From assembly GCF_039542035.1 (NCBI RefSeq), contig NZ_BAABHJ010000039.1, positions 62,001-126,000 of the forward strand: a stretch of DNA of 64,000 nucleotides, written 5' to 3'. This document shows positions 44,615 to 52,898 of the stretch, in pieces (position 1 is the stretch's first letter; each line of letters begins with the position of its first letter). The DNA comes from Actinoallomurus liliacearum. GTDB lineage: Bacteria; Actinomycetota; Actinomycetes; Streptosporangiales; Streptosporangiaceae. A program made the position numbers and the translations under genes. The notes under the pieces are model-generated. The model had not been told where the DNA came from and did not search any database. It saw only the letters and a program-made list of their open reading frames with translations.

Positions 44615-44976
44615 TCCCGGCGTGGCTGAGAAGTGTGGTCATACTCGGCGGTCCACCATCGGTAACCGGTTCTGCCGGGGCCATCGCCCCCAGTTCGGTT
44701 GCTGGCTGTACGGGTGGCTACCCCCTTGTCGGCGAGCGCGGCAAGGGCTTGGGCTGCGGTGGAGTAGCCGACCCCTGCCGCGTGGGCAAGTTCGGCGACG
44801 GTTACGCCGGGGTTCGCCCGCAGGGCCGCCTGCAACGCGCGGGCGGCATACGGCCTGGACGGGGTCTCGTCCATGCCCAGGACCCGCCGAACGATCTGGT
44901 TGGGGTTATCGCCGGGGCGGGCGTGCCGTTGGAGCCAGGCCATGACTTCATCGTCGATACGGATGGTTCGGCTCAT
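44611..44976 (-). CDS. Ribbon-helix-helix plus winged-helix regulator (paralogue)
   Basis: 121 residues from ATG 44976 (AAGGGA 10 nt upstream). MSRTIRIDDEVMAWLQRHAR followed by NPNQIVRRVLGMDE is a ribbon-helix-helix-type start; ARALQAALRANPGVTVAELA and AGVGYSTAAQALAALADKGV (about 48-92) form a winged helix, ending in GYRWWTAEYDHT. It shares domain order with the gene at 42965-43399, and its winged helix resembles those in the 50026-51099 gene. Likely a transcriptional regulator of this block. Confidence 0.75.
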   Translation of the reverse strand: MSRTIRIDDEVMAWLQRHARPGDNPNQIVRRVLGMDETPSRPYAARALQAALRANPGVTVAELAHAAGVGYSTAAQALAALADKGVATRTASNRTGGDGPGRTGYRWWTAEYDHTSQPRRD

Positions 44977-45218
44977 CGGTGTGTATCCCTTCTTGCGGCA
45001 GCGGCCGGGTGCACCACAGGCGTTTATCTGTTCCGGCATGAACCGTTATGGCGTAGGCCAGCGCGAGCGGTCGGCCTGCTTTTTGTCGCGGTGTCGCGTG
45101 GACCGAGTGGACGTCCGCCGAGTTGCTGGTGACCAAGACTCGGGGTGGCGGGCCGGGCTCCAGCAGCCCCCTCATGTGCTGGTGCCCGGCCCATCCCCGG
45201 TTTGTGACCGGTGCGGTT

Positions 45219-45608
45219 TCACCCGGCGATGGCGTGCAGGGCGGTGGTGTAGACGTCCGCCAGGTTCTGCTGAACAGCGTGAAAGCCACATGGGACGTCG
45301 GTTCCGAGGTGGCCGGGGTCCTGCGCGCAGCATCCGCCGTTCAGACGCCGGTAGTGGGCGGCGTCTCTTAGCGCGGCGGTGATGACGAGCAGATGGGTGA
45401 TCAGTGGTCCGGTCGCCGCCGCGAATCTGGTGGAGGTGGTGACGACTTCGGAGGTGAGGTGTTCGATGACCGCCTGGCCGGCTTCCAGGCCGCGGGCCGA
45501 GGCGAGGCGTTCGATTGCATCGGTCAAGGCGCGGTGGTGGTTTGCTATCTGTTCGGCGCGTGCGGGCTCGCCGAGGAAAAGCCAGATCAGGTCCGGTGCG
45601 GTGGTCAC
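45219..45608 (-). CDS. Hypothetical helical protein of the VWA-MoxR block
   Basis: 129 residues from a GTG at 45608 (GGAGG 6 nt upstream). Predicted all-helical: FLGEPARAEQIANHHRALTD, IERLASARGLEAGQAVIEHL, TSEVVTTSTRFAAATGPLIT, LADVYTTALHAIAG, with a Cys pair and His (GGCCAQDPGHLG) that could bind metal. Its start overlaps the stop of the gene upstream (45605-46087). No family recognised. Confidence 0.65.
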   Translation of the reverse strand: MTTAPDLIWLFLGEPARAEQIANHHRALTDAIERLASARGLEAGQAVIEHLTSEVVTTSTRFAAATGPLITHLLVITAALRDAAHYRRLNGGCCAQDPGHLGTDVPCGFHAVQQNLADVYTTALHAIAG

Positions 45609-46087
45609 ATTGACCTCCGAGGGTTGATCGTGGGGTAGGCGCGGGTAGGCGGGGCGGCCGGTCCAGTGGCAGGCGGCGGGGCGGCAGGCCCGGTGGCGGG
45701 TGTGGTGGGTCCGGCCGGGGGGAGCGGGACGATTTCCAGGGCTTGGGTGTCGTGGTAGAAGTGCCGGGCCGCCTCGAGGTTGGCGATGGCCTGGGCGTCG
45801 GTGAAGGGGCACTCGCTGCGCGGGATGACGTTTTCGAGTAGGAGACGGTGTGCGGCCTGGCGGGTGCGGACCAGCGCGGTGATGGCGTCGGTGTGGGCGT
45901 GTTCGATGTGGTTGGTGAGGGTGGTCCACCAGCGGGCGTAGGCCTGCAGGTGCGCGACCTCGGCGATGGCCGGGCCGAGGTCGGGTGCGGCGATGCGCAG
46001 TTGACCGATGAGGCGGTTGCATGCCTCGTCGGCGGCGTCTTTGGCGTTGTCGCGCAAGGTGAACAGATGCTGGGCGAAAGGCTGCAT
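45605..46087 (-). CDS. Hypothetical helical protein, paralogue of 46269-46664
   Basis: 160 residues from ATG 46087 (AAGGAG 6 nt upstream). FAQHLFTLRDNAKDAADEAC, HLQAYARWWTTLTNHIEHAH and TDAITALVRTRQAAHRLLLE align closely with the neighbour at 46269-46664 (FAEYVFHLRDEALEAAGNKR, HQSYASWWMSVTDHIEHGGL). Shared family hallmark: Y-A-x-WW-x-x-x-T-x-HIEH. The C-terminus is a Pro/Ala tail. No known family. The block's operon order suggests a partner of the VWA-MoxR proteins. Its upstream region carries the 22-bp word shared with the 43439-43490 site. Confidence 0.7.
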   Translation of the reverse strand: MQPFAQHLFTLRDNAKDAADEACNRLIGQLRIAAPDLGPAIAEVAHLQAYARWWTTLTNHIEHAHTDAITALVRTRQAAHRLLLENVIPRSECPFTDAQAIANLEAARHFYHDTQALEIVPLPPAGPTTPATGPAAPPPATGPAAPPTRAYPTINPRRSM

Positions 46088-46268
46088 TGCTTCTCTCCTT
46101 GGTGGTGGATGGTGCTGGGCCCGCACCGGAGACCGGGCGGGGGCGGGAGCGTGGCGTGTCTCGATGCGCCGACACAAGTCGATCCGGAGATCCCCGGTGC
46201 CGCCGGTACGGCATCCGGGTAGCGGACGGGTGCCGCACCGGGGGTTGCGCGCGCCGGGCGGGTGGTGG

Positions 46269-46664
46269 TCACCCGGCGGGCGTGGTGGGGGCCGAGCCGG
46301 TGACGGTGGCCGGGCCGATCGCGGTGGTGTCGTTGTAGAACAGGCGGGCGGCGTCGGTTCGGGCGACAGCTTGGGCGTGCTGGTACGCCGAGGCGCCCGG
46401 GCCAGGGGCTTGCAGCGCGGCGCGATAGGCGGCCTCGCGTACCCGGGCCAGGGCGGTGACGGGGTCAAGGCCGCCGTGTTCGATGTGGTCGGTCACGCTC
46501 ATCCACCAGCTGGCGTAGGACTGGTGGACGGCGACGTCGGCGACGGCTGCGGCGAGGTCATCGTCGGCCTCCTCGAGGAGGCGGATCAGGCGGCCACGTT
46601 TGTTCCCGGCGGCTTCCAGTGCTTCGTCGCGGAGGTGGAACACGTATTCAGCGAACTCGTTCAT
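46269..46664 (-). CDS. Hypothetical helical protein, paralogue of 45605-46087
   Basis: 131 residues from ATG 46664 (AGGAG about 7 nt upstream). Same fold pattern as the downstream paralogue, with SYASWWMSVTDHIEHGG and a helix VREAAYRAALQ. Differs in a shorter, Thr/Pro-type tail (ATVTGSAPTTPAG). It lies 117 bp after the VWA gene. A tandem duplication with divergence; function unknown. Confidence 0.7.
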   Translation of the reverse strand: MNEFAEYVFHLRDEALEAAGNKRGRLIRLLEEADDDLAAAVADVAVHQSYASWWMSVTDHIEHGGLDPVTALARVREAAYRAALQAPGPGASAYQHAQAVARTDAARLFYNDTTAIGPATVTGSAPTTPAG

Positions 46665-46781
46665 CGGTGGCTCCTGTGTGTTCGCGGCCCACCGTCCGGG
46701 CCGGGCGGTTGCCGGTGGCGGTGATGCCGTGACCCATGTGGGGGCGGCGTGCTGGCGCACCGCCGCCCCGGCGGGTGTGGG

Positions 46782-48617
46782 TCAGGTGGTGGCCAGCGCG
46801 CGGGCGGCAGCGCGGCCGATGGTGGCGGCGGTCTCGGCGGGATCGGTCAGGGTGATCACGTGGGCTCCGTCCATCGGATGGTTCACCTTGTCGGGGGTCA
46901 GCCACAGCACGGCGCATCCGGCGCGGGTCAGGCGGGTGATGCGCTGTTGGCCGTCGGGTAGTTCCTCGCCTTTGAACAGCCCGTCGGAGACGATGACCAG
47001 CAGGCGGGCGGCACCGGGGCGCATCAGGTCCAGGGCAGCGTCGAGGGCGTCGATGGCCTTGCAGAACCGTTCGGTCCCGTCGCAGGCGGAGAACTCGCTC
47101 ACCTGGCGTGGGGCGTGTCCGGGGTGGGTGAGGGGGCGGACGTGGTCGCCGAAGATGACGGTGGCCGAGCGGGCGTCGGGGATATGGGCGGTGGCGCGGG
47201 CCAGGATCCATGCGGCCGAGGCGACCGGTGCGGCGAAGGCGTACATGGATCCGGACACGTCACAGGCGATGCCGACCCGTAGCGGCGGGGCGGGGACGTG
47301 ACGGCGCGTGGTGCGGGTGAAGGGTTCGGCGGTGGGGGTGGCTCCGGCAGCGCGCTGGGCGTCGGCGGCCAGCGCCCCGCGCATGCGCAGCCGTCCGGGC
47401 GGGGTGGCCGAGGTGGTGGTGACGGTGACGCGTTCGCGGTGGGCGGCGGCCTTCAAATGGCGGGCGAGCTGGCGCGCGGCCCCTTGCTCGGCGGTGGTGG
47501 GCTGGCGGGTGCCGGTGATCGCGGTGTCACCACCGCCGCCGTGCCCGTGGCCACCGGGTTCGCCGAATACCGCCTGTGCGGCGCGTTCCGCGCGTTCCCG
47601 AGCGGCCTTGTCCTCCCAGCGTTGCTTGGACCTGTTGGGGCCGGGGGGTGGGGCGGGCGGGGCGTCGGCGGCGGCGATGGCGACGAGGGTGGCGGTGATC
47701 GCAGCGGCCAGAGGTGACGGCCGGCTCGACTCCCCATCCTCTTCTTCTCGCTCGTCTTCGGGTGAAGGCGGAGGTGCGTCGGGATCGGTGCCGAGGATGG
47801 TGCACCAGCGGCGGCCCAGCTCCAGCATCGTGGCGGCGTCATCGTCGGCGGTGGCGTGGGCGAGGTGCCACAGGGCGGCCAGCGCACTCAACCGGCTGGC
47901 CCCGATCACCTCGGTGATGGTCGCCTTCAGCGCGGTGACCTCGTCCGTGTCGAGGACCTCGGCGTCGGCGCGGGCGAGCAGCAGGGCAGCGGCGCGCCCG
48001 GCCTGCCACGGCGTCATCGCCACCTGGGGAATCTCTGTCGATTCCGGGCCGTGGGCGGCCGGGCCCGTGGTGACGGTGCCCGGCGTTCCTGGCGTGCCAG
48101 GGACGGCGGGCGCGGGGGCGGTGGACGTGCTGGGGCCGGGCGGGGTGGTGAAATCGGCGAGGACGAGTTGGCGGGCGGAGGCGCGTAGCCACTGCCGGTC
48201 AGCGGGTCGCCGCCGTACTTGTGCGGCTTCGATCCGGGACTCCTCCAGCACCGTCGCCGCCTCGGCGTGGGCAGTGAGCGCCTCGTCGAGGGTGGTGGTC
48301 CAGATCGAGTGGCGGGCGTGGGCGGTCTCGTGGACGAACACCCCCCACAGCGCGGGGTAGCGTTCCCGGTCCGAGGGGCGGCGCGGGTCGCAGGTGGCCG
48401 GGTTGAGGCCGAGGTGAGTGCCATCCAGCTCGATGGTGCCCAGGGCGGGAATGAAACAGCCCGGCGCACCGCGCCCGGCCCCGGGCGCGCAAGTGACGAT
48501 CAGGTCCTCGCGTCCGGTCAGGTGATCGGTTTGGTCCGTGAACGCGGCGGACAGTTTCAGCCACGCCCCGCTCGGAGTGGCGGGTTCGGGCCGGGTGGTG
48601 ATCAGGTGCGCGAACAT
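46782..48617 (-). CDS. VWA-domain protein with N-terminal HExxHxxH metallopeptidase-like motif
   Basis: 611 residues, ATG with AGAGGA 7 nt upstream. Near the N-terminus LWGVFVHETAHARHSIW contains H96-E97-x-x-H100-x-x-H103, a zinc-metallopeptidase-type motif. A long central part with Pro/Ala/Gly stretches follows, then a C-terminal VWA domain with a full MIDAS start (VGIACDVSGSMYAFAAPVA, about residue 453) and SDGLFKGEELPDGQQRITRL. The same order, peptidase-like motif then VWA, is seen in DUF2201-like proteins that work with MoxR ATPases; here the MoxR gene is 57 bp upstream. I infer an ATPase-VWA chaperone or protease pair; substrate unknown. Confidence 0.85.
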   Translation of the reverse strand: MFAHLITTRPEPATPSGAWLKLSAAFTDQTDHLTGREDLIVTCAPGAGRGAPGCFIPALGTIELDGTHLGLNPATCDPRRPSDRERYPALWGVFVHETAHARHSIWTTTLDEALTAHAEAATVLEESRIEAAQVRRRPADRQWLRASARQLVLADFTTPPGPSTSTAPAPAVPGTPGTPGTVTTGPAAHGPESTEIPQVAMTPWQAGRAAALLLARADAEVLDTDEVTALKATITEVIGASRLSALAALWHLAHATADDDAATMLELGRRWCTILGTDPDAPPPSPEDEREEEDGESSRPSPLAAAITATLVAIAAADAPPAPPPGPNRSKQRWEDKAARERAERAAQAVFGEPGGHGHGGGGDTAITGTRQPTTAEQGAARQLARHLKAAAHRERVTVTTTSATPPGRLRMRGALAADAQRAAGATPTAEPFTRTTRRHVPAPPLRVGIACDVSGSMYAFAAPVASAAWILARATAHIPDARSATVIFGDHVRPLTHPGHAPRQVSEFSACDGTERFCKAIDALDAALDLMRPGAARLLVIVSDGLFKGEELPDGQQRITRLTRAGCAVLWLTPDKVNHPMDGAHVITLTDPAETAATIGRAAARALATT

Positions 48618-48673
48618 GACGGGTCCTCTTTCGCGTGGATGACGGGCGGTGGCGGTGGGTCACCGGTGGCGGG

Positions 48674-49930
48674 TCACAGTTGGCGGCCCAGGGCGAGGGG
48701 TTTGATGGTGCGGCCGTAGACGGCGGCGATGACCTTGGCCACCTCGTCACGGTCTTCTTCGGGGGCGATACCGATCAGGTTCGCCACCGCCGCATCGGTG
48801 CCTAGGACGCGTGTGATCTTTTGGTAGGCGATCAGTTCGCGTAGTTGCGGGGCCCACCCGATCAGCCCGGCCTCGACCTGCATGGAAAGACCACGGGCCA
48901 CCCGGACCACGCGCTGATCGATCTTCAGGGTGCGGGCCAGGTCATAGTCGGTCGACACCTTGATCTGAGCGGCGAACCGGGAGGCGAGGGCCTCGGTGAG
49001 GACCGCGCCATGGACGCCGGGGTTGTGCCCGGCGATCACGTAGAAGCCGTCGGCGGCGGTGATGGCCTCGCCGGTATGGGCTTTGACGGTGATCTGGCGG
49101 CGGCCGTCCATCGCCGGATACACCACCGCCAGCACCTTGGGGGAGATGAGCGTGGCGTCGTCGATGAACAGGCACCGGCCCTCGGTCATCGCGGTCACCA
49201 GCGGCCCGTAGACGAACTCATACGCACCCGCGCTGGTCTGGGTGTACTCGCCGACGAAATCAGCCACCGCCGTGTCCCCGTCCCCGGCCACCGTGATCAG
49301 GTCGGGGAAGGCCGCCTCGACCAGGGAGGTCTTGCCGGTGCCGGGCGGCCCGTACAACAGGGCCGGGACCCCCGCCGTGCGGAGTTTGCGCAACGCGGTC
49401 ACGTCCGGCAGATCGGCCAAAGCGCGCGGGTGGTAGGTCTGCCCGTTCGGCCGCCGCACACCCCCGCCCGCCTCCACCGCCGAGGCGTCCGCTGCCGTCC
49501 CGCCCGGCGTGCCCGTGCCGGAGGCCGCCGGGCGGGAGGATGGCGTGCCCGGCGTGTGCGGGGCGGGGTGTGGGCGGGCCGGGACCGGCCCGCTTTTGGT
49601 GGCCTCGGCGGTGGTGGCGGTGGCGCGGAACCGGCGCGGTTTGGCCGTGGTCAACTGCGCGTGACCACCGGCCACGAGCGCCTCGAGCGCGTTGGCGACC
49701 GCACCGGCCGATCGCGCACCGACCGCCGTGGCGATCTGCCCGGGCGTGTATTCCTTGGCGGGGTTGGCCAGTAGGTGCGCGGCGACCTGACGGCGCAACT
49801 CGCCTTGTCCCAACCTGCCGGTCGGCGTACGCCGCACCGCGAATTCCATGGCTGAGGTGGCCGATGTCGTGCCCGGTGGTGTGGCCGTGGTTCCGGTGCC
49901 CGCTGGTGACGTGGGTGTGGTGCTGCTCAT
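48674..49930 (-). CDS. MoxR-like AAA+ ATPase with N-terminal winged helix
   Basis: 418 residues; ATG with GAGGGAGA 6 nt upstream. Residues about 35-105 form a winged helix (LRRQVAAHLLANPAKEYTPG, ATAVGARSAGAVANALEALV), joined by a Pro-rich linker to an AAA+ domain: Walker A LLYGPPGTGKTSLVEAAF (about 190-207), Walker B RCLFIDDATLISPKVL (DD rather than DE), sensor 1 YVIAGHNPGV, and VLTEALASRFAAQIKVSTDY with the arginine finger. It is of the MoxR/CobS-NorQ-like group. Partner: the VWA protein encoded next. The fused winged helix is unusual for MoxR proteins and resembles the C-terminal domain of the 50026-51099 product. Confidence 0.88.
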   Translation of the reverse strand: MSSTTPTSPAGTGTTATPPGTTSATSAMEFAVRRTPTGRLGQGELRRQVAAHLLANPAKEYTPGQIATAVGARSAGAVANALEALVAGGHAQLTTAKPRRFRATATTAEATKSGPVPARPHPAPHTPGTPSSRPAASGTGTPGGTAADASAVEAGGGVRRPNGQTYHPRALADLPDVTALRKLRTAGVPALLYGPPGTGKTSLVEAAFPDLITVAGDGDTAVADFVGEYTQTSAGAYEFVYGPLVTAMTEGRCLFIDDATLISPKVLAVVYPAMDGRRQITVKAHTGEAITAADGFYVIAGHNPGVHGAVLTEALASRFAAQIKVSTDYDLARTLKIDQRVVRVARGLSMQVEAGLIGWAPQLRELIAYQKITRVLGTDAAVANLIGIAPEEDRDEVAKVIAAVYGRTIKPLALGRQL

Positions 49931-50025
49931 CGTGATCTCCCTCGACGCGTCGTGTCGGTTCCGGGGGGACCGGGCGGGGCGGGCGGACCGGCCCCAACGC
50001 GGGCCGCCGCCCGCCCAAAGCGGAT

Positions 50026-51099
50026 TCAGGCGGTAGCCGCACCGGTGGCGGGCGTGGCGGCGGCGGACGCGGGAGTGTCTTGTGTGGCGGCGAACCGGCG
50101 GGGCCGCTCACAGGTCTCGATGGCCTGACCGAGCGCGGCCAACCGGTCCAGGGCGTTGGCGATGGCCCCGGCCGAATGCCCGATCACCTTGCTGATCTCG
50201 TGCGGCGTGAACTCCTTGCCCGGGTGCGCCGCCAGATGCCCGGCGACCTTCTCCCGCAGCTGCCCCGGCGCGGCATGCGCCGCCCCCGACGCGCCGCGCC
50301 GCCGCCGGTGCGCGGCGGCCCGAACCCGACGGCGGGCCTTACCCGAACCGGCGTAGAACGTCTCGGCCGCCGCCAGCACCGCCTCCCGGTCACCCGCCTG
50401 CAGGGCCGACAACGCACCGGTGACCGCCTCGCCCAGCGCGGTCAGGGCCTCGCGCGCATCGCTGACCGCCGCCGAGTCCATCCCCTCATCCCCGTCGTCG
50501 TTGACCTGCGCGGGAGCGCCCTCCTCGGTAGGCGGGGTACCGGTGACCGGGGTGGGGGCGTCCGCCGGATCCGTGGCCGTTTCCTCCTCACCGCCCGGCA
50601 CGCCGTCGGCGTCGGCGTCGGTGGTGGGCGCGTCACCGGTGGCCTCGTCTACCGGGCGCACCTCGGCGGACGGGGCCGGGGCGGTGTCGTCATCGGACGC
50701 GGCGACGGTCACCTCCGGCACGTCGGTGCTATCCGTGGTCGCCTCGGATCCCGTGTCGGGGCTACCGGTGGTGTCAGCCGCCGGGGTGGCGTTCCATGCG
50801 TCCGGGACGCGCTTGCCGTCGTGGTGTCCGCCCGGCGTGCGGGTGGCGTGCCCGGCGGCCTCCAACTCGTTCAGGGCACGTCGGGCGGCGGTCTGGGACA
50901 CCCCCGCCGCCGTGGCGATGGTCGCGGCCGACGCGCCGGGGTTGGCGTTCAGCGCGTCCCACACGGCCCCGGCCAATTCGACCGGACCAACGGCCAGGGC
51001 GGTGGCCCCGGTCGCCGTACCGGCCGTCTGAGAGCCGTTTACGGCGTCATTGGCGGCGGTGTTTTCGGTGGCGTTGGTGCGGGTGTCGATGGCGGTCAT
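50026..51099 (-). CDS. Two-winged-helix protein with acidic linker
   Basis: 357 residues; ATG with GAGAGGGG 8 nt upstream. N-terminal winged helix (about 40-100: AVWDALNANPGASAATIATA, AARRALNELEAAGHATRTPG), a 150-residue acidic, Asp/Glu/Thr/Pro-rich linker, a helix (ALTALGEAVTGALSALQAGD), a basic segment (KARRRVRAAAHRRRRG), then a second winged helix (about 285-340: LREKVAGHLAAHPGKEFTPH, GHSAGAIANALDRLAALGQA, CERPRRFAA). The second is clearly related to the winged helix fused to the MoxR ATPase downstream. It is a DNA-binding or scaffold protein of this block; function unknown. Confidence 0.78.
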   Translation of the reverse strand: MTAIDTRTNATENTAANDAVNGSQTAGTATGATALAVGPVELAGAVWDALNANPGASAATIATAAGVSQTAARRALNELEAAGHATRTPGGHHDGKRVPDAWNATPAADTTGSPDTGSEATTDSTDVPEVTVAASDDDTAPAPSAEVRPVDEATGDAPTTDADADGVPGGEEETATDPADAPTPVTGTPPTEEGAPAQVNDDGDEGMDSAAVSDAREALTALGEAVTGALSALQAGDREAVLAAAETFYAGSGKARRRVRAAAHRRRRGASGAAHAAPGQLREKVAGHLAAHPGKEFTPHEISKVIGHSAGAIANALDRLAALGQAIETCERPRRFAATQDTPASAAATPATGAATA

Positions 51100-52106
51100 T
51101 TGATGGGCCCCTCTCAGGTGGTGTCGGCACCATTCATTTGGTGCCGTTTCCTGTCGCGTGGAGCTCGACCATTTCTCGACACCCGGTGTCCGCGCAATAG
51201 GGAAACACGGGTTTCTCGGTTACCGGAACGGCTGGACCACCTCACCTCCATCAGGCCGGTGATCACGCCGCCTACCTCGACAAATGCGCCGTAGTCAAGC
51301 CGGATGAGATGTCGCCGGAGACTGAATGGCCTCACCTTTTCTGTCCGTGCCGGCGACCAGTCTCTAACGGCTGGAGTTCCTTACCTGGGTGGTATCGGGT
51401 CCAGTCGGTGTAGACCCGATCCGGCGACTTGACTTCACGCAATGGCGAGGTCCAATAGATCTAGCGCCCACACTGAAAACGCGAACTATCCACGAAGGGG
51501 AGGTGAAGAACGTCGGCGGCACAGGGAAAGGGACCGGGCACATCTGTCCGGCCGAACCGGGCCCACCGCTACGCTCGCCCGGGTAGCGCCCGCGATGCGA
51601 CGCCCACCGTGCCGACCGCGCCGCCCATGAACTGATCAATTACGCCCATGCGCCGCTGACGTTCAGACGGCACCTGCCGTGTAGGCGGCCCAGCGTGCCA
51701 GTCGCCCCGGCCGCCCGGCCGGGGGTGAGGGTGACCGGCGACGTGCCATGGCGACGCATTTCCTCCCTCCCGGGCTCGCATGTGCGCGGCGGGTGCGGCT
51801 CGGTGTGCCTGCGTCCGATTGGGTGACATGTCATACCGGCCGACCGCTGCCGCCCGGGGTTGCGGCCCCGCCGCAGGATCAGTTCGCCGCCCCAGCGCGG
51901 GACCGGTTCGCCACCGGGGCCGGGGCATTGCCTATCCCTCCAGTGGTATCGGAGGCGCGTTCATGTCCGCCCGGGGTGGCGCGGTGACCATCGTCGGCGC
52001 GCTAATTCTCGAACGGTTCTTCCCCCGGCCACGTCATTCCGGCGAAATGCGACACCGGTCCGGTCATCCGTGCTAGCGGCGGGGGTGACGGGACGAACGC
52101 CTACGC
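51100..52106. other. Intergenic stretch, no supported gene
   Basis: About 1 kb. Only frames of 60-120 codons without family resemblance or ribosome-binding sites. A small frame at 51114-51335 contains a phrase like an S1-domain strand (YGAFVEVGGVITGL), but nothing else supports it. Probably promoter and spacer DNA of the minus-strand block. Confidence 0.35.
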
Positions 52107-52146
52107 ACGGTGCGCCGCTCCGGTGTTCCCGGGAGCGGCGCACCGT
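52107..52146 (-). terminator. Perfect 15-bp inverted repeat downstream of small genes
   Basis: Arms ACGGTGCGCCGCTCC (52107-52121) and GGAGCGGCGCACCGT (52132-52146) around a 10-nt loop, 72 nt past the stop of the minus-strand gene ending at 52218. No T-run. A strong terminator-type hairpin, possibly bidirectional. Confidence 0.65.
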
Positions 52147-52217
52147 CGCTATGGGCGTGTCATCCGTTGGGGCCGTATCCACGGTCTGGCTTCCCCGTGC
52201 CGGTGCGGTTGGCGGTA

Positions 52218-52472
52218 TCAGAGGCCGCCGGTTACCGGAACGACGCGGTACGGTTCGGTGATCCCCCCGAGCCGTCCCAGCCCGCCGCGCCATTCCCGCA
52301 ATTCGGCCGGGGCGTCGGCCCATACGTCCACGTCATCAGCTTTCAGTTCGTCGATCACGCAGCTGTTGTGCCATGCGACGGACAACCATGGCCCGTCTAT
52401 ACCGACCACCGTTCCCGTGGTTCCTGTCCAAGTCCGGTGACGCACGGCCGTGCCGATTTCGATGTCTGCCAT
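52218..52472 (-). CDS. Small KOW/SH3-like hypothetical protein
   Basis: 84 residues from ATG 52472; a GGGGGG about 12 nt upstream is rather distant. MADIEIGTAVRHRTWTGTTG, then TVVGIDGPWLSVAWHNSCVID, a short all-beta pattern reminiscent of KOW/SH3-like barrels (G-T-V-x-G-I-D-G), followed by a helix (DAPAELREWRGGLG) and a beta end. No family certain. It follows the 52578-52898 gene on the same strand and shares its transcript. Confidence 0.55.
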   Translation of the reverse strand: MADIEIGTAVRHRTWTGTTGTVVGIDGPWLSVAWHNSCVIDELKADDVDVWADAPAELREWRGGLGRLGGITEPYRVVPVTGGL

Positions 52473-52577
52473 GTAAAAGTCGCACCCCCCTTTAGTTCGT
52501 GTCCGGATAGCCCTATGTGATGATTGATGACGGTGTCGGTGCGCCACACCCGGGCGGTGTGACGCGCCGAAACGGGG

Positions 52578-52898
52578 TCACGCGATGTCGGTACCGGCCG
52601 CGTCATCGAGCGTGGCGTAGCTCAGACAATGCGGGGCGCATGGTTCGCCGGGCGCGGAATAGCATTCGGGGCACTCTTCGCCGATCGTTCCGGGGGCGGG
52701 CCGGAATACATGCACGGGCGCGGTGGCGGTGAACGTTTCCGGGCCGTTCGTGGTGGTCACGGTGATACCGCCGCCGGTGGTGGGGACCGGCGGGGCTATG
52801 ACCGGACGGGCACCGCCCAAAATGATGTCGTGTTGCCGGACGTCGGCGGCATCTACATGCATGAATTCGCCGTCGAATTGATCCGCCGTGACGGTCAT
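52578..52898 (-). CDS. Small Cys-rich hypothetical protein
   Basis: 106 residues; ATG with GGGGGA 5 nt upstream. A first half with HDIILGGARPVIAPPVP and TVTTTNGPETFTATAPVHVF (beta-rich) and a C-terminal cluster CPECYSAPGEPCAPHCLSY that could bind one zinc ion (Cys/Cys/Cys/His/Cys). No family recognised. First gene of the small minus-strand pair; the AT-richer DNA upstream (52930-53060) is its probable promoter region. Confidence 0.6.
   Translation of the reverse strand: MTVTADQFDGEFMHVDAADVRQHDIILGGARPVIAPPVPTTGGGITVTTTNGPETFTATAPVHVFRPAPGTIGEECPECYSAPGEPCAPHCLSYATLDDAAGTDIA

Noticed and set aside
51114..51335. Small minus-strand frame with a phrase like an S1-domain strand (YGAFVEVGGVITGL)
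   Set aside because: One short phrase only; the remaining residues do not fit an S1 domain and there is no start signal.
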